Below are positions 17,549 to 28,494 of a stretch of 64,000 nt of DNA, piece by piece (the stretch's first letter is position 1; each line of letters begins with the position of its first letter). Both the position numbers and the translations under genes were made by a program. The stretch comes from Bacillota bacterium (GTDB lineage Bacteria; Bacillota; Negativicutes; Sporomusales; Sporomusaceae), in the NCBI GenBank assembly GCA_017889705.1, contig JAGGAB010000007.1, positions 165,473 to 229,472 on the forward strand, written 5' to 3'. The notes under the pieces are model-generated. The model did no database searches. It saw only the letters and a program-made list of their open reading frames with translations, and was not told where the DNA came from.

Positions 17549-19777
17549 ATGAAAAACATTTTTGACCGTCTGAACCCAGCGCAGCACGAAGCTGTCGCTC
17601 ACATAAACGGGCCGCTGTTAATTATGGCCGGAGCCGGCTCAGGCAAAACCAAAGTATTGACAAGCCGGATTGCCAACCTGCTGGCGCAGGGTGTGGCGCC
17701 GTATAATATTCTGGCCATTACCTTTACCAACAAAGCCGCTGCAGAAATGAAAGAGCGGGTGGCCGGAATTGTCGGGCATGTTGCTAAAGATATCTGGCTA
17801 AGCACTTTTCACGCCTTCTGTGCCAAATTTCTGCGGATGGAGATTGAAAATCTGGGTGGCTATAACCGGAATTTTGTTATCTATGATTCCAGTGATTCAC
17901 AGTCGGTGATTAAAAGTTGCCTGAAAGAACTTAATTTGGATGAAAAGCAATTTACGCCTAATGGCGTGCAATCAACCATTTCCAACGCTAAAAATGGCCT
18001 ACAGGATGTGAGGGAGTTTACCACTCAGGCCGACAACTTCTACAACCTCCGGGTAGCCGAAGTATACAAGTTATATCAAAACAAGCTTAAGGCCAATAAC
18101 GCCCTTGATTTTGATGACCTGTTGATGCTGGCTGTGGAATTACTGGAATATAATCCCACAGTCCGGGAAAAATATCAGGATAAGTTTCATTATATTTTGA
18201 TTGACGAATATCAGGATACCAACAGAGCCCAATATCTGCTGGCGCGGACACTGGCGGCCAAATACCGCAATATCTGCGTTGTTGGTGATGTCGATCAGAG
18301 TATCTATGCCTGGAGGGGCGCAGATATCAAAAATATCATGGATTTTGAAAGCGATTACCCTGAAGCTAAGGTGATAAAACTTGAGCAAAATTACCGTTCC
18401 ACCCAAAATATTTTGAATGCCGCTAATGCCGTCATCGAAAATAACGGCAATCGTAAGCCTAAGTCACTGTGGACCGAGAACCAGGCCGGGGAAACCATAA
18501 CCCACTACCTGGCTGTTGACGAGCGCGACGAGGCCCGGTACATTGCCGATAATATTATTAAGCTTAATACGGTCTACCGTACACCTTACAGAGATATTGC
18601 CCTCCTTTACCGTACCAATGCGCAGTCGCGGGTGCTGGAGGAAGCTTTGCGCAATGCCGCAATTCCTTACACCATGGTGGGAGGCCTGCGGTTTTATGAT
18701 CGCAAAGAGATAAAAGATATCATGGCCTATATCAAGGTTTTATTCAACCCTGCCGATACTATCAGTTTGCTGCGCATTATCAATGTGCCGCGCAGGGGCA
18801 TTGGCGATACTACCATTGGGCGTCTTACCGAATATGCTGCTCAAAATGGTGTTTCCTTATTTGATGCTGTGTCCAATCCTGACTTAGTGCCTAGTTTAAC
18901 AGCTCGTGCCAAACACCAGTTGGAAAGCCTGGCTGAGCTTATTTTTAACCTGATGTCCTGCCAGAATACACTGCCGGTTGCTGAACTTGTCGATAAAGTA
19001 ATGCGTGATTCAGGATATCTATTAGAACTCGAAAGTGACACTGACCCACTGGCACCAAACCGCATTGAAAACCTCAAAGAACTTGTCAGTGATGCCAAGA
19101 AGTTTGCAGAAACCGAAGAGGAGAATACACTGGAAAACTTCCTAAGCCATGTATCGCTCTTAACTGACAGCGACAAGAACGAGGAAGACGACGACCAGGT
19201 TACGGTCATGACCTTGCACTCGGCTAAGGGGTTAGAATTCCCCATGGTATTTCTGGCCGGTCTGGAAGAAGGTATTTTCCCGCATGTACGGACACTTATG
19301 GATGAACGGGAAATCGAAGAAGAGCGCCGCCTCTGTTATGTCGGTATTACCAGAGCCAAGCGCAAGCTCTATATATCCAATGCCCGCCAGCGTATGATTT
19401 ACGGCAATATTGTCAGCTATTCACCATCTCGGTTTTTGGATGAAATTCCGTCTGATCTTATTGAGAGCTATGCACCGGCGCGGCCAAGTTTTGCACCGCC
19501 TGTGTCGCCGGTGTCACCTTTCAGGCCGGCTGCTACCATGCCGCCCAGAATGGCGCCAAAGCCTGAGCTTACCATACTTAAAGATATTGTGCAAAATCCG
19601 GCTAAACCGAAAAACCTCGAATGGAAAGCCGGCGATAAGGCTTATCACGCCAAATGGGGTACAGGCACAGTTGTCGCAGTAAACGGAACCGGCAACAATA
19701 TGCAGCTTACCATTGCCTTTCCTAATGAAGGCATCAAAAAACTGCTGGCACAAATGGCGCCGATTAGCAGAGTATAA
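17549..19777 (+). CDS. pcrA: PcrA/UvrD-type 3'-5' DNA helicase
   Basis: 742 residues of a superfamily 1A helicase used in repair and in restart of stalled replication. Visible are the Walker A loop GAGSGKTKVLTSR, ITFTNKAAAEMKERV (motif Ia), LIDEYQDTNRAQ (motif II), VVGDVDQSIYAWRGAD (III), EQNYRSTQ (IV), VTVMTLHSAKGLEF (V) and CYVGITRAKRKLY (VI). The C-terminus ends in a Tudor-like domain beginning WKAGDKAYHAKWGTGTV that binds RNA polymerase in PcrA. The ATG has a GGAGG site. ligA follows by 24 bases, a common pairing. Confidence 0.96.
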   Translation: MKNIFDRLNPAQHEAVAHINGPLLIMAGAGSGKTKVLTSRIANLLAQGVAPYNILAITFTNKAAAEMKERVAGIVGHVAKDIWLSTFHAFCAKFLRMEIENLGGYNRNFVIYDSSDSQSVIKSCLKELNLDEKQFTPNGVQSTISNAKNGLQDVREFTTQADNFYNLRVAEVYKLYQNKLKANNALDFDDLLMLAVELLEYNPTVREKYQDKFHYILIDEYQDTNRAQYLLARTLAAKYRNICVVGDVDQSIYAWRGADIKNIMDFESDYPEAKVIKLEQNYRSTQNILNAANAVIENNGNRKPKSLWTENQAGETITHYLAVDERDEARYIADNIIKLNTVYRTPYRDIALLYRTNAQSRVLEEALRNAAIPYTMVGGLRFYDRKEIKDIMAYIKVLFNPADTISLLRIINVPRRGIGDTTIGRLTEYAAQNGVSLFDAVSNPDLVPSLTARAKHQLESLAELIFNLMSCQNTLPVAELVDKVMRDSGYLLELESDTDPLAPNRIENLKELVSDAKKFAETEEENTLENFLSHVSLLTDSDKNEEDDDQVTVMTLHSAKGLEFPMVFLAGLEEGIFPHVRTLMDEREIEEERRLCYVGITRAKRKLYISNARQRMIYGNIVSYSPSRFLDEIPSDLIESYAPARPSFAPPVSPVSPFRPAATMPPRMAPKPELTILKDIVQNPAKPKNLEWKAGDKAYHAKWGTGTVVAVNGTGNNMQLTIAFPNEGIKKLLAQMAPISRV

Positions 19778-19801
19778 CAAAATTCTTGCGGGGGTTATGA
19801 C

Positions 19802-21844
19802 ATGAACAGCGCAATACCGGAAAATAGTACGGCCGCTGCCCAGGAAATTCATACAGGAAAAACGTTTGAGCGGTATAAAGAATTAGTTGTCTTGGTGAAT
19901 AAATATAATACGCAGTATCACGAGGGCAATGCATCCGATATTTCGGACTATGAATTCGATATGCTTAATAAAGAACTTAGAGAGCTTGAAGCCGAGCATC
20001 CTGAGTGGGTTAATCCTGAAACCCCTACCCAAAAGGTTGGTGGTAAGGTAAAGCGCGAAGTAGGAATGACCGTTACTCACAGAGTGCCGATGCTTTCTAT
20101 TCAGGATGTATTTACTCAAGAAGAAGTTGTTGAATGGGTAAGAAAAGTTAAAAGTGTACATCCAGATGCCTTGTTTTCAGTTGAACATAAGGTCGATGGA
20201 TTATCCATGACACTTCGTTATGAGAATGGGAAATTGATGCTTGCCGAGACCCGTGGAGATGGTTTTGTCGGGGAAGATGTTACTTTGAACTCGACTGTTA
20301 TACCAGATATTTTGCAGGAAATTGATGTTCAAGACTATCTTGAACTCAGAGGCGAAGTTTATATGAGTCGCGCTGATTTTGAGAAATACAACGAAGAGCA
20401 AGAGGAACTTGGCAAAAAACTGGCGGCTAATCCTAGAAACCTTGCGGCAGGTTCTTTGAGACAATTAGATCCCGAAGTTACTAAAAGACGTAGATTGAAG
20501 ATGTTTGTATTTAACGTACAAGATGGACCAGATGAGTTTATGAATAATCATACAAAAGGCTTAGCTAGATTGGCTTCGTTAGGCGTACATGTTGTACATC
20601 ACAAACTTTGCGCTACAGAAGAGGAAGTTATCGAGGAAATCGATAAGATTGGAAATTCCAGGGGCGATTATGAATACGACATTGATGGAGCTGTGGTAAA
20701 AGTCGAACAGACGACTTATCGAGCAGAGTTTACCGCAGGCAGCAAATACTCAGCAGGACATATTGCGTATAAGTATCCTCCGGAAGAAAAAGAGACTGAG
20801 CTTATCGATGTAGAATTAGCTGTTGGGCGTACTGGCAAGATTACCGTTACAGGCATCTTAAAACCTATTAGGCTTTGTGGGACTACCGTACAGCGAGTAA
20901 CACTTCACAATCAGGATTTTATCAATGAAAAACAGGTTGGAATAGGCGGAACTTATTTAATTTATAAATCAGGAGAAATTATCCCTGCTTTAAAAGAAAT
21001 GGTTAAGCCGCCACAGACAGTTTATAAGATTCCTGATGTTTGCCCTGTCTGCAGTCAGCCGACAGTTAGAGAAGAAGGCATGGTTGCTATTAAGTGCGTA
21101 AATCCGCTTTGCCCTGCTACTCTGGTACGTTCTATCTCGTTTTTTACAAGCAGGGATGCTATGGATATCAAAGCACTAGGAGAAACGTATATCCAGACGT
21201 TAGTGGATAATGGCTATCTTCACAGCTACGCTGATATTTATCACTTAAAGGATTATCGAGACGAGCTTATCGAAAAAGGACTTATCGGTAAAGAAAAAAA
21301 CACGGATAAGATTCTCCAAGCTATTGAAAAATCCAAGGAAAATGACCCAGCGAAGCTGCTTACTGGGTTAGGTATCAATAATGTCGGCAAATCTACGGCA
21401 AAGGCGATTATGCGGCACTATTCCAGCATCTTTGCTTTGGCAGAAGCAATGGTTGAAGACCTGACAGGTATTCCAGATGTGGGTGAAATTACGGCAAAAT
21501 CTATTGTAGATTTCTTTTCAGATCCTACAGATAAAGCGGTTATTGATGATTTAATTAAATCTGGGGTAAACATAAAAGTGCGTACAGAAGCTAGTAATAC
21601 TTCAAATGCATTGGGCGGGAAAACATTCTGTATTACAGGAACATTTTCGTCTATGGGGCGAAAAGAAATCGAGGCGCTTATTGAAAAAAACGGCGGCAAA
21701 GTATCCTCGTCTGTCAGCAAAAAGACGAGTTTCGTTGTAGCCGGTGAAGAAGCAGGCAGCAAACTTGACAAAGCCAATGAACTGGGTGTCGCGGTCTTAA
21801 CAGAAGAAGAGTTTCTGGCGCTGGTACAAAAGCCTGAGGCATGA
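19802..21844 (+). CDS. ligA: NAD-dependent DNA ligase LigA, divergent type
   Basis: 680 residues with the LigA layout: Ia domain, adenylation domain with the catalytic Lys in EHKVDGLSM (KxDG), OB fold (GRTGKITVTGILKP), a four-Cys zinc finger (CPVC then CVNPLC), helix-hairpin-helix repeats (GIPDVGEITAKSI) and a C-terminal BRCT domain (GKTFCITGTFSSMGRKE). It seals nicks using NAD. The usual SLDNAF-type motif reads SIQDVF here, and KxDG is KVDG rather than KYDG or KLDG, so this is a divergent branch, though its place after pcrA and before gatC is normal. Confidence 0.93.
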   Translation: MNSAIPENSTAAAQEIHTGKTFERYKELVVLVNKYNTQYHEGNASDISDYEFDMLNKELRELEAEHPEWVNPETPTQKVGGKVKREVGMTVTHRVPMLSIQDVFTQEEVVEWVRKVKSVHPDALFSVEHKVDGLSMTLRYENGKLMLAETRGDGFVGEDVTLNSTVIPDILQEIDVQDYLELRGEVYMSRADFEKYNEEQEELGKKLAANPRNLAAGSLRQLDPEVTKRRRLKMFVFNVQDGPDEFMNNHTKGLARLASLGVHVVHHKLCATEEEVIEEIDKIGNSRGDYEYDIDGAVVKVEQTTYRAEFTAGSKYSAGHIAYKYPPEEKETELIDVELAVGRTGKITVTGILKPIRLCGTTVQRVTLHNQDFINEKQVGIGGTYLIYKSGEIIPALKEMVKPPQTVYKIPDVCPVCSQPTVREEGMVAIKCVNPLCPATLVRSISFFTSRDAMDIKALGETYIQTLVDNGYLHSYADIYHLKDYRDELIEKGLIGKEKNTDKILQAIEKSKENDPAKLLTGLGINNVGKSTAKAIMRHYSSIFALAEAMVEDLTGIPDVGEITAKSIVDFFSDPTDKAVIDDLIKSGVNIKVRTEASNTSNALGGKTFCITGTFSSMGRKEIEALIEKNGGKVSSSVSKKTSFVVAGEEAGSKLDKANELGVAVLTEEEFLALVQKPEA

Positions 21845-21899
21845 TATAATATCTCTTATTGAAAATATTGGCACACTTTGTTTTTAGGAAGGTGAAACT

Positions 21900-22190
21900 A
21901 TGAAAATAACCCGCCAAAATGTTGAAGACGTGGCCTTATTGTCACGGCTCGAAATGACGGCCGAGGAATTGGATGCTTATTCCGGGCAGCTTAATGCCAT
22001 TTTAGAATATGCCGATGTCCTCAATAAACTTGATACCAAAGGCATTGAGCCTACAGCGCACGTGCTGCCGCTGAAAAATGTTATGCGTCCTGATGAAGTT
22101 AAACCTTCACTGCCGCGGGAGTTGGCTTTGTCCAATGCGCCTGAGGCTGAGGATGGCTATTTCAAGGTGCCCAAGGTAATGGAAGGCTAA
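21900..22190 (+). CDS. gatC: GatC, Asp/Glu-tRNA amidotransferase subunit C
   Basis: A 96-residue subunit that stabilises the GatA-GatB interface of the amidotransferase. It starts MKITRQNVEDVALLSRLEMTA and carries the family end APEAEDGYFKVPKVMEG. A GGAAGGTG site precedes the ATG. gatA and gatB follow at once. Confidence 0.95.
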   Translation: MKITRQNVEDVALLSRLEMTAEELDAYSGQLNAILEYADVLNKLDTKGIEPTAHVLPLKNVMRPDEVKPSLPRELALSNAPEAEDGYFKVPKVMEG

Positions 22191-22210
22191 GGATTGGAGG
22201 CGTGACTTAA

Positions 22211-23671
22211 GTGGATTTATTTAAACAAACCATTCATACTCTGCATGAACGGTTGACAAAGAAAGAAATATCGGCCGTCGAACTGGCAAAGTCCGTATTT
22301 ACCAGAACAGACGTTGTTGAGTCTAAAATACGTTCGTACATAACCGAAACCAGAGAGCAGGCAATGGCTCAGGCCGCTGCCGTTGACGCCAAGCTTGCGA
22401 AAGGTGAAAATATTGCACCGCTTGCCGGCATTCCCGGCGCACTCAAAGATAATATCTGCACCAACGGTGTGAAGACTACCTGCGCATCTAAGATCCTGGC
22501 TAACTTTGTGCCGCCTTATAATGCTACCGTGGTAGACAAGCTGGCTGCCCAGGATGCAGTTATTACCGGTAAAGCCAACTGCGACGAATTTGCCATGGGC
22601 GGTTCTACTGAAAACTCCGGCTTTTTCGTTACTCATAATCCTTGGGATATTGAGCGGGTTCCCGGCGGCTCAAGCGGCGGTTCTGCTTCGGCGGTAGCTG
22701 CCGGCCAGGCCATTTGGGCATTGGGTTCAGATACCGGCGGTTCCATCCGTCAACCGGCTGCGTACTGCGGTGCTGTCGGCTTAAAACCTACCTATGGACG
22801 TGTGTCTCGCTATGGCTTAGTGGCTTATGCTTCTTCGCTGGATCAGATTGGCCCCATTACCCGGGATGTTACCGACAGTGCCTTGGTGCTTAATGCCATT
22901 GCTGGTTATGATGCCAAAGATTCCACCTCAATTAATGAAGCTGCTCCTGACTATACCCAAGCGTTGGTGCAGGATGTGAAGGGGCTAAAAATCGGCTTGC
23001 CTAAAGAATACTTTGGTGCCGGTATTCAGCCTGAAGTGGCTGCCGCTATTCAAAAAGCGGTAGAGCAACTGAAAGCTATGGGTGCAGAGGTGAAAGAAGT
23101 ATCTCTGCCACATACCGAGTACGCGCTGCCTGCTTATTATCTCATTGCTCCGGCAGAAGCCAGCTCCAACCTGGCTCGCTATGACGGCGTAGGCTTTGGC
23201 CATCGTGCTGAAGGCAGTGATATTATTGAAATGTATAAAAAGAGCCGCAGCGAAGGCTTTGGCCCTGAAGTCAAGCGTCGTATCATGCTTGGCACCTATG
23301 CTTTAAGTTCCGGCTATTATGATGCATATTACCTTAAAGCGCTGCAAGTGCGTACATTGGTTAAACAAGATTTTGACAAAGCATTTGGCGAAGTCGATGT
23401 GCTTATTACACCAACAGCGCCGACAACAGCCTTCAAAATCGGCGAACTAAGCGACCCGTTGGCTATGTATCTGCAGGACATCTACACTATTCCCATTAAT
23501 CTTGCCGGTCTGCCGGGGATATCGTTGCCTTGCGGTTTTGTAAGCGGCTTGCCTGTAGGTATGCAGATTATCGGCAAACCGCTTGCGGAGGCCACCATTA
23601 TCCAAGCGGCTTATGCCTTCGAGCAGGCTAACGATTACCACACGCGTTTTGCGCCGCTGGGGGAGGAGTAA
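22211..23671 (+). CDS. gatA: GatA, Asp/Glu-tRNA amidotransferase subunit A
   Basis: A 486-residue amidase-signature enzyme that frees ammonia from glutamine for transamidation of misacylated tRNA. The catalytic Lys lies in GALKDNI and the Ser-Ser pair in [16 protein letters not shown] and [12 protein letters not shown]. The start is GTG after a GGAGG site. It is part of the gatCAB operon. Confidence 0.97.
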   Translation: MDLFKQTIHTLHERLTKKEISAVELAKSVFTRTDVVESKIRSYITETREQAMAQAAAVDAKLAKGENIAPLAGIPGALKDNICTNGVKTTCASKILANFVPPYNATVVDKLAAQDAVITGKANCDEFAMGGSTENSGFFVTHNPWDIERVPGGSSGGSASAVAAGQAIWALGSDTGGSIRQPAAYCGAVGLKPTYGRVSRYGLVAYASSLDQIGPITRDVTDSALVLNAIAGYDAKDSTSINEAAPDYTQALVQDVKGLKIGLPKEYFGAGIQPEVAAAIQKAVEQLKAMGAEVKEVSLPHTEYALPAYYLIAPAEASSNLARYDGVGFGHRAEGSDIIEMYKKSRSEGFGPEVKRRIMLGTYALSSGYYDAYYLKALQVRTLVKQDFDKAFGEVDVLITPTAPTTAFKIGELSDPLAMYLQDIYTIPINLAGLPGISLPCGFVSGLPVGMQIIGKPLAEATIIQAAYAFEQANDYHTRFAPLGEE

Positions 23672-23675
23672 TGCC

Positions 23676-25118
23676 ATGAAATACGAAACAGTTATTGGAC
23701 TTGAAGTCCATTCAGAACTAAAAACCAAATCAAAAATATTCTGCGGATGCAGTACACAGTTCGGATCTGACCAAAACACCAATGTGTGCCCGGTTTGCCT
23801 GGGACTTCCCGGAGTTCTGCCGGTCATTAATGAAAAAGTAGTTGAGTTTGCAGTACGTGCCGGTCTGGCGCTGAACTGCAAAATACTGCCGTTCAGCAAA
23901 TTTGACCGCAAAAACTACTATTATCCGGATTTGCCTAAAAACTATCAGACTTCGCAATATGATCTGCCAATTGCCGTAGATGGCTATCTGGATATCGAGG
24001 TTAACGGCGAAACTAAACGTATTGGCATTACCCGTGTCCATATGGAGGAAGATGCTGGTAAACTGGTGCATTCTGGCACGATCAGCAACAGTGAGTATGC
24101 GTTGGTAGATTACAACCGTACCGGTGTGCCGCTGATTGAGATCGTATCTGAGCCTGAGCTCCGTTCGCCTGAAGAGGCTAAAGCTTATCTGGAAAAAATG
24201 AAGAGCATTCTTCAATATATTGATGTGTCTGACTGCAAGATGGAAGAAGGCAGTCTGCGCTGTGATGCCAACATCTCACTGCGTCCGGTAGGGACAGAGC
24301 CTTTTGGTACCAAAGCCGAGCTGAAAAACCTCAACTCTTTCCGGTCAGTGCAACGCGGCCTTGAGTATGAAGTGGAACGTCAGACAGAAGTCTTGAGCGA
24401 AGGCGGTCACATTATTCAAGAAACCCGTTCTTGGGATGAAAACAAGGGCGTTACCTTATCCATGCGGAACAAAGAACAAGCCCATGACTATCGCTATTTC
24501 CCTGAACCTGAGCTTGTTCCCATTGTCGTTGACCCAGCCAAGGTAGAAAGCATCCGGGCTAGTCTGCCGGAATTGCCTGATGCCCGCAAAGCAAGATTTG
24601 TGGCTGACTACGGTTTATCGGCCTATGATGCTGAGACCATTACCGCCAGCCGGGCTATGGCCGACTACTTTGACGCTACCGTTAAAGCCGGTGCGGATGC
24701 TAAAGCTGCTGCTAACTGGCTGATGGGTGAAGTATCCAAACATCTTAATGCCGCCAACAAATCGGCGGAAGAGTGTCCTGTTGCGGCGGTGCAGTTGGCT
24801 AGCCTGATTGCGCTTATCGATAAAGGCACTATCTCCGGCAAGATTGCCAAAACCGTGTTTGAAGGCATGTGGGACAGCGGCAAAGATGCGGAGACCATTG
24901 TAAAAGAACAAGGCTTGGTACAGATTAGCGATGAAGGTGCTATTGTTGCCATTGTTGACGGCGTTATTGCCGCCAGCCCGCAGTCGGTAGCCGACTTCAA
25001 GGCAGGCAAAGAAAAAGCCATTGGCTTCCTGGTAGGTCAGGTTATGAAGCAAAGCAAAGGCCGTGCCAACCCGGAACTTGTCAACAAATTATTAAAAGAG
25101 CGGTTAGCCGCATTATAA
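23676..25118 (+). CDS. gatB: GatB, Asp/Glu-tRNA amidotransferase subunit B
   Basis: 480 residues: the kinase-like domain begins [23 protein letters not shown], with PVCLGLPG, the [16 protein letters not shown] signature, and a C-terminal tRNA-binding YqeY-like tail ([21 protein letters not shown]). It activates the side-chain carboxyl of Glu- or Asp-tRNA. The ATG at 23676 is four bases after the gatA stop with GGGAGGAG ahead; longer in-frame openings inside gatA are not used. Confidence 0.97.
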   Translation: MKYETVIGLEVHSELKTKSKIFCGCSTQFGSDQNTNVCPVCLGLPGVLPVINEKVVEFAVRAGLALNCKILPFSKFDRKNYYYPDLPKNYQTSQYDLPIAVDGYLDIEVNGETKRIGITRVHMEEDAGKLVHSGTISNSEYALVDYNRTGVPLIEIVSEPELRSPEEAKAYLEKMKSILQYIDVSDCKMEEGSLRCDANISLRPVGTEPFGTKAELKNLNSFRSVQRGLEYEVERQTEVLSEGGHIIQETRSWDENKGVTLSMRNKEQAHDYRYFPEPELVPIVVDPAKVESIRASLPELPDARKARFVADYGLSAYDAETITASRAMADYFDATVKAGADAKAAANWLMGEVSKHLNAANKSAEECPVAAVQLASLIALIDKGTISGKIAKTVFEGMWDSGKDAETIVKEQGLVQISDEGAIVAIVDGVIAASPQSVADFKAGKEKAIGFLVGQVMKQSKGRANPELVNKLLKERLAAL

Positions 25119-25143
25119 TATAATAATTGCATAAATTGCCAGA

Positions 25144-25173
25144 CAGGGCGCGGATTTCCGCGCCCTGTTTTTT
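25144..25173 (+). terminator. Terminator after gatCAB
   Basis: CAGGGCGCGG and CCGCGCCCTG pair perfectly around an ATTT loop, followed by six T. Confidence 0.95.
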
Positions 25174-25235
25174 GCATGAAAGCCACTTTGTGCGCACATA
25201 ATGGTAGTGAAACGTCAAAAAAAGAGGGCAACAAG

Positions 25236-25910
25236 ATGTTGAAAGCCACTTGGAATTTGCGAGCCGTATTATCTGTGCATGTACTGCGTTTGGCTGTAGG
25301 AATGCTGATTGTGCGGTTTGTGTATCCGCTATTTTTTAGTGCCAGTCCGTTTATTATCGAGCTAACCGACAGGCTTTTGGTGGTTGGGCTGGTATTATGG
25401 ACCATTCGCCGCACAAAAGGTCAACCAAAACAGCTAGGACTTTCCTTTACTAACTGGGGGAGAAATATAGGTAAGGGTTTGGCTGGCGGCGCAGCATTAT
25501 TAGTGATTAGCCTGTATAGCGAGCGCCTGTATACTACTTTGCTCTTAGTGTCACCGACACAACACCCGATTGTAGCACAGGTACAATCAGCCCTGTCTTG
25601 GCAGCAATTGATTATCCCCTTGTTTCTGGCTGGTGTTGCTGCACCGATAACTGAAGAAATATTGTACCGATTGTTTACCTTTTTGCCGCTCAAAGACAAG
25701 TGGGGACTATGGGGAGGAGCACTGGTCAGTGCCGCTATTTTTGCCCTGTTTCATTTTAATGCCTATTGGCTTGTCGAGATGATTATTGTGGGGATGGGGT
25801 TTGCTCTACTCTATGTTTGGACAGGGTCGCTGTTAACCCCGATTACGGCGCACTCTTTTATTAATACCAGCAAAATAGTGATGATGTATTTGGGAGTGCC
25901 ACTTGTATAG
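25236..25910 (+). CDS. CPBP family membrane metalloprotease (CAAX-like)
   Basis: About 224 residues with six to seven membrane helices. The Abi/CPBP motifs are present: EEILYR (EExxxR) in APITEEILYRLFTF, FALFHFN (FxxxH) and HSFINTSK (HxxxN), which coordinate the catalytic metal. These proteins cleave within or near the membrane or serve in peptide maturation; the target is unknown. ATG at 25236 is preferred over one inside the gatB terminator. Confidence 0.85.
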   Translation: MLKATWNLRAVLSVHVLRLAVGMLIVRFVYPLFFSASPFIIELTDRLLVVGLVLWTIRRTKGQPKQLGLSFTNWGRNIGKGLAGGAALLVISLYSERLYTTLLLVSPTQHPIVAQVQSALSWQQLIIPLFLAGVAAPITEEILYRLFTFLPLKDKWGLWGGALVSAAIFALFHFNAYWLVEMIIVGMGFALLYVWTGSLLTPITAHSFINTSKIVMMYLGVPLV

Positions 25911-25990
25911 CAGGATTTTGTCAGCAGATAGTAGAAAGCATCTATGTGGAAAAATCTACATAAGATGAAAACAAGGGAGGACTTCCTTTC

Positions 25991-28396
25991 ATGACAATAA
26001 GTCAAGAATTGCCAGTCGAAAAACTCCGCTTTAATTGTGATGAATCTGCGTTGAATTTTACTACAACCGAAACTGTACCGCCGCTAGAAGTCATGATTGG
26101 TCAGGAACGAGCCGTAAAGGCGGTCGAATTTGGCCTTTTCACAAAAAATCCCGGCTATAATATTTTCATGTCCGGGTTGGTGGGCACAGGAAAAATTACC
26201 TATGCGGAAGCGGCGGTAAAAAAAGTCGCCAGTAAGCAGGAAGCACCCTATGACTGGTGCTATGTAAATAACCTGGAAACCCCCGGTCAGCCGATTGCTT
26301 TAGCGCTGCCTGCCGGGATGGGATATATTTTTAAACAGGACATGCAAGAACTCATTGAGGATCTGAAAACCGATATCCCCAAAGTGTTTAGCAGTGACGA
26401 CTATGAACAGGCCAAAGCCGGGCTTGTCAAACAATATCAGCAGCAACGCTCGGTAATGGTGGAAGAATTCACCCAATATGCCGAGACCCAAGGAATTTCA
26501 CCGCAATGGAGCTCGACCGGTTTTGTCGGGCTGCCAATGGTGGAGGGAAAAGCCTTAGAACCAGAAGAATTTCAGCAACTGGCTAAAGAACAGCGTGATG
26601 CTATCGAAAAGAACCTGTTTGCCGTCCATGAAAAAGGGATGGAAGTCGTCAGGCGCATTCAAATGCTGGAACGGTCAACCCGCGAAGAATTAAAACACCT
26701 TGATGTTAAAATAGGCTTATTTGCGGCCGGACATTTGATTGATGAGCTTAAGGAAAAGTACGAAGGACATAAAACTGTAGTTGATTATCTGGAAGCCATC
26801 AAACAGGATGTGTCCAAAAACATTAATGAGTTTAAACCCCAGCAGGAAGAGGAGAACAATCCTCTAGCTTTATTAAAGCGGCCTGCTCCTGATGCCAAAG
26901 ACAAATACAATGTCAATTTGCTGGTAGACCATCGGGAAACCCAGGGAGCGCCTGTTGTTGTGGAAATCAACCCCACCTATTATAACTTGGTAGGACGCTC
27001 AGAATACGAAAATCGTATGGGCGTTGTCAGCACCGATTACACTATGATTAAGCCAGGCGCTTTGCATAAGGCCAATGGCGGTTACTTAATTCTAAATGCC
27101 CGGGATGTGTTAACAAATGTCGGAGCCTGGGAAGCACTCAAACGGGTACTAAAGACCAAAAAACTGCAGATTGAGAATTTGGGCGAGCAATATGGTGTAT
27201 TGGCCATGGCTTCGCTAAAGCCTGAACCTATTCCCATTAATGTAAAAGTAGTGCTTATTGGTAATCCCTATATCTATCAGCTTCTGTATAATTATGATGA
27301 AGATTTCCGGAAGTTATTCAAAGCTCATGCCGATTTTGATGTTGTTATGGAGAACACTCCCGGCAATATTCAAAAACTGGCCGGGTTCATCAGTTCTACC
27401 GTCAAACGGGAAGACCTCAAGCATTTTGATAAGTCAGCTGTTGCCCGGGTGGTAGAGTATAGCTCACGCCTGACCGGCACGCAGAACAAACTGACTACCC
27501 GATTTAACGATGTAGTGGAGATATTGTGCGAAGCCGATGTTTGGGCTACAATGGATAACAGTCTGGTAGTAACGGCTGAACATATCAAAAAAGCCATTGA
27601 AGAAAAACGTTTTCGGGCTAATAAATATGAAGATCGTCTGCAGGAAATGTTTGCCGAAGGCCATCTGTTAATAGACACCGAAGGTGAAAAAGTCGGTCAG
27701 GTCAATGGACTGGCAGTGTTGTCGGTTGGTGAGTATATGTTTGGCAAACCCTCACGCATTACCGCCAATACCTATCTGGGTAAAAGCGGCGTTGTCAATA
27801 TCGAACGTGAGACCAAGATCAGCGGTACAAGTCATACCAAAGGCGTTCTCATCCTTAGCGGCTATCTAGGCCAAAAATACGCGCAGAAATCGCCGCTAAC
27901 GCTGACGGCCAGCCTGACTTTCGAGCAGCTTTATGACGGTGTTGACGGTGACAGTGCATCAAGCACCGAGTTGTATGCTATATTATCAAGTTTGTCAGAA
28001 CGGCCTATCAAACAAAATATGGCCGTAACCGGCTCAGTTAACCAAAAAGGTGAGATTCAGCCTATTGGCGGCGCTACCGAGAAGATCGAAGGCTTTTTCT
28101 CGGTCTGCAAGCTAAAAGGCCTGACAGGCAGCCAAGGCGTTATGATTCCTCATCAAAACGTTAGTAACCTAGCCTTAAATGATGAGGTCATTGAGGCTGT
28201 GCGACAAGGGCAATTCCACATTTATCCGGTGGAGACCGTTGATCAGGGCATTGAAATACTGACAGGTGTCCCGGCCGGTGAACTACAGCCTGATGGAACT
28301 TACCCACCTAACACGGTTAACGCTCTTGTCGGCCAGAAACTTAAAGAATATACCGAAACTCTAATTCAGCTGAGCAAGAAAGAAGAAGATAAGTAA
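25991..28396 (+). CDS. LonB-like ATP-dependent protease
   Basis: 801 residues: an N-terminal AAA-type region, a long helical insert (about 130-290), the central ATPase part and a C-terminal Lon S16 protease domain. The Ser-Lys dyad is visible as DGDSASSTELYA and GGATEKIEGFF. The expected P-loop reads GLVGTGKI at residues 62-69, so the Thr or Ser that binds magnesium is replaced by Ile. This family (COG1067-type) probably degrades damaged proteins. It is a single gene between CPBP and rlmD, each separated by hairpins. Confidence 0.88.
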   Translation: MTISQELPVEKLRFNCDESALNFTTTETVPPLEVMIGQERAVKAVEFGLFTKNPGYNIFMSGLVGTGKITYAEAAVKKVASKQEAPYDWCYVNNLETPGQPIALALPAGMGYIFKQDMQELIEDLKTDIPKVFSSDDYEQAKAGLVKQYQQQRSVMVEEFTQYAETQGISPQWSSTGFVGLPMVEGKALEPEEFQQLAKEQRDAIEKNLFAVHEKGMEVVRRIQMLERSTREELKHLDVKIGLFAAGHLIDELKEKYEGHKTVVDYLEAIKQDVSKNINEFKPQQEEENNPLALLKRPAPDAKDKYNVNLLVDHRETQGAPVVVEINPTYYNLVGRSEYENRMGVVSTDYTMIKPGALHKANGGYLILNARDVLTNVGAWEALKRVLKTKKLQIENLGEQYGVLAMASLKPEPIPINVKVVLIGNPYIYQLLYNYDEDFRKLFKAHADFDVVMENTPGNIQKLAGFISSTVKREDLKHFDKSAVARVVEYSSRLTGTQNKLTTRFNDVVEILCEADVWATMDNSLVVTAEHIKKAIEEKRFRANKYEDRLQEMFAEGHLLIDTEGEKVGQVNGLAVLSVGEYMFGKPSRITANTYLGKSGVVNIERETKISGTSHTKGVLILSGYLGQKYAQKSPLTLTASLTFEQLYDGVDGDSASSTELYAILSSLSERPIKQNMAVTGSVNQKGEIQPIGGATEKIEGFFSVCKLKGLTGSQGVMIPHQNVSNLALNDEVIEAVRQGQFHIYPVETVDQGIEILTGVPAGELQPDGTYPPNTVNALVGQKLKEYTETLIQLSKKEEDK

Positions 28397-28420
28397 GTCT
28401 TCGGAAAAAAGCATAAACCA

Positions 28421-28450
28421 AGAGGGCGGATATTTCCGCCCTCTGTTATT
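28421..28450 (+). terminator. Hairpin terminator after the LonB-like gene
   Basis: AGAGGGCGG (28421-28429) pairs with CCGCCCTCT (28436-28444); the following GTTATTGCTT is only weakly T-rich. Confidence 0.7.
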
Positions 28451-28494
28451 GCTTCATAGTCAATAATTGATTTTTAAAAGAAAAGGTGACATAC

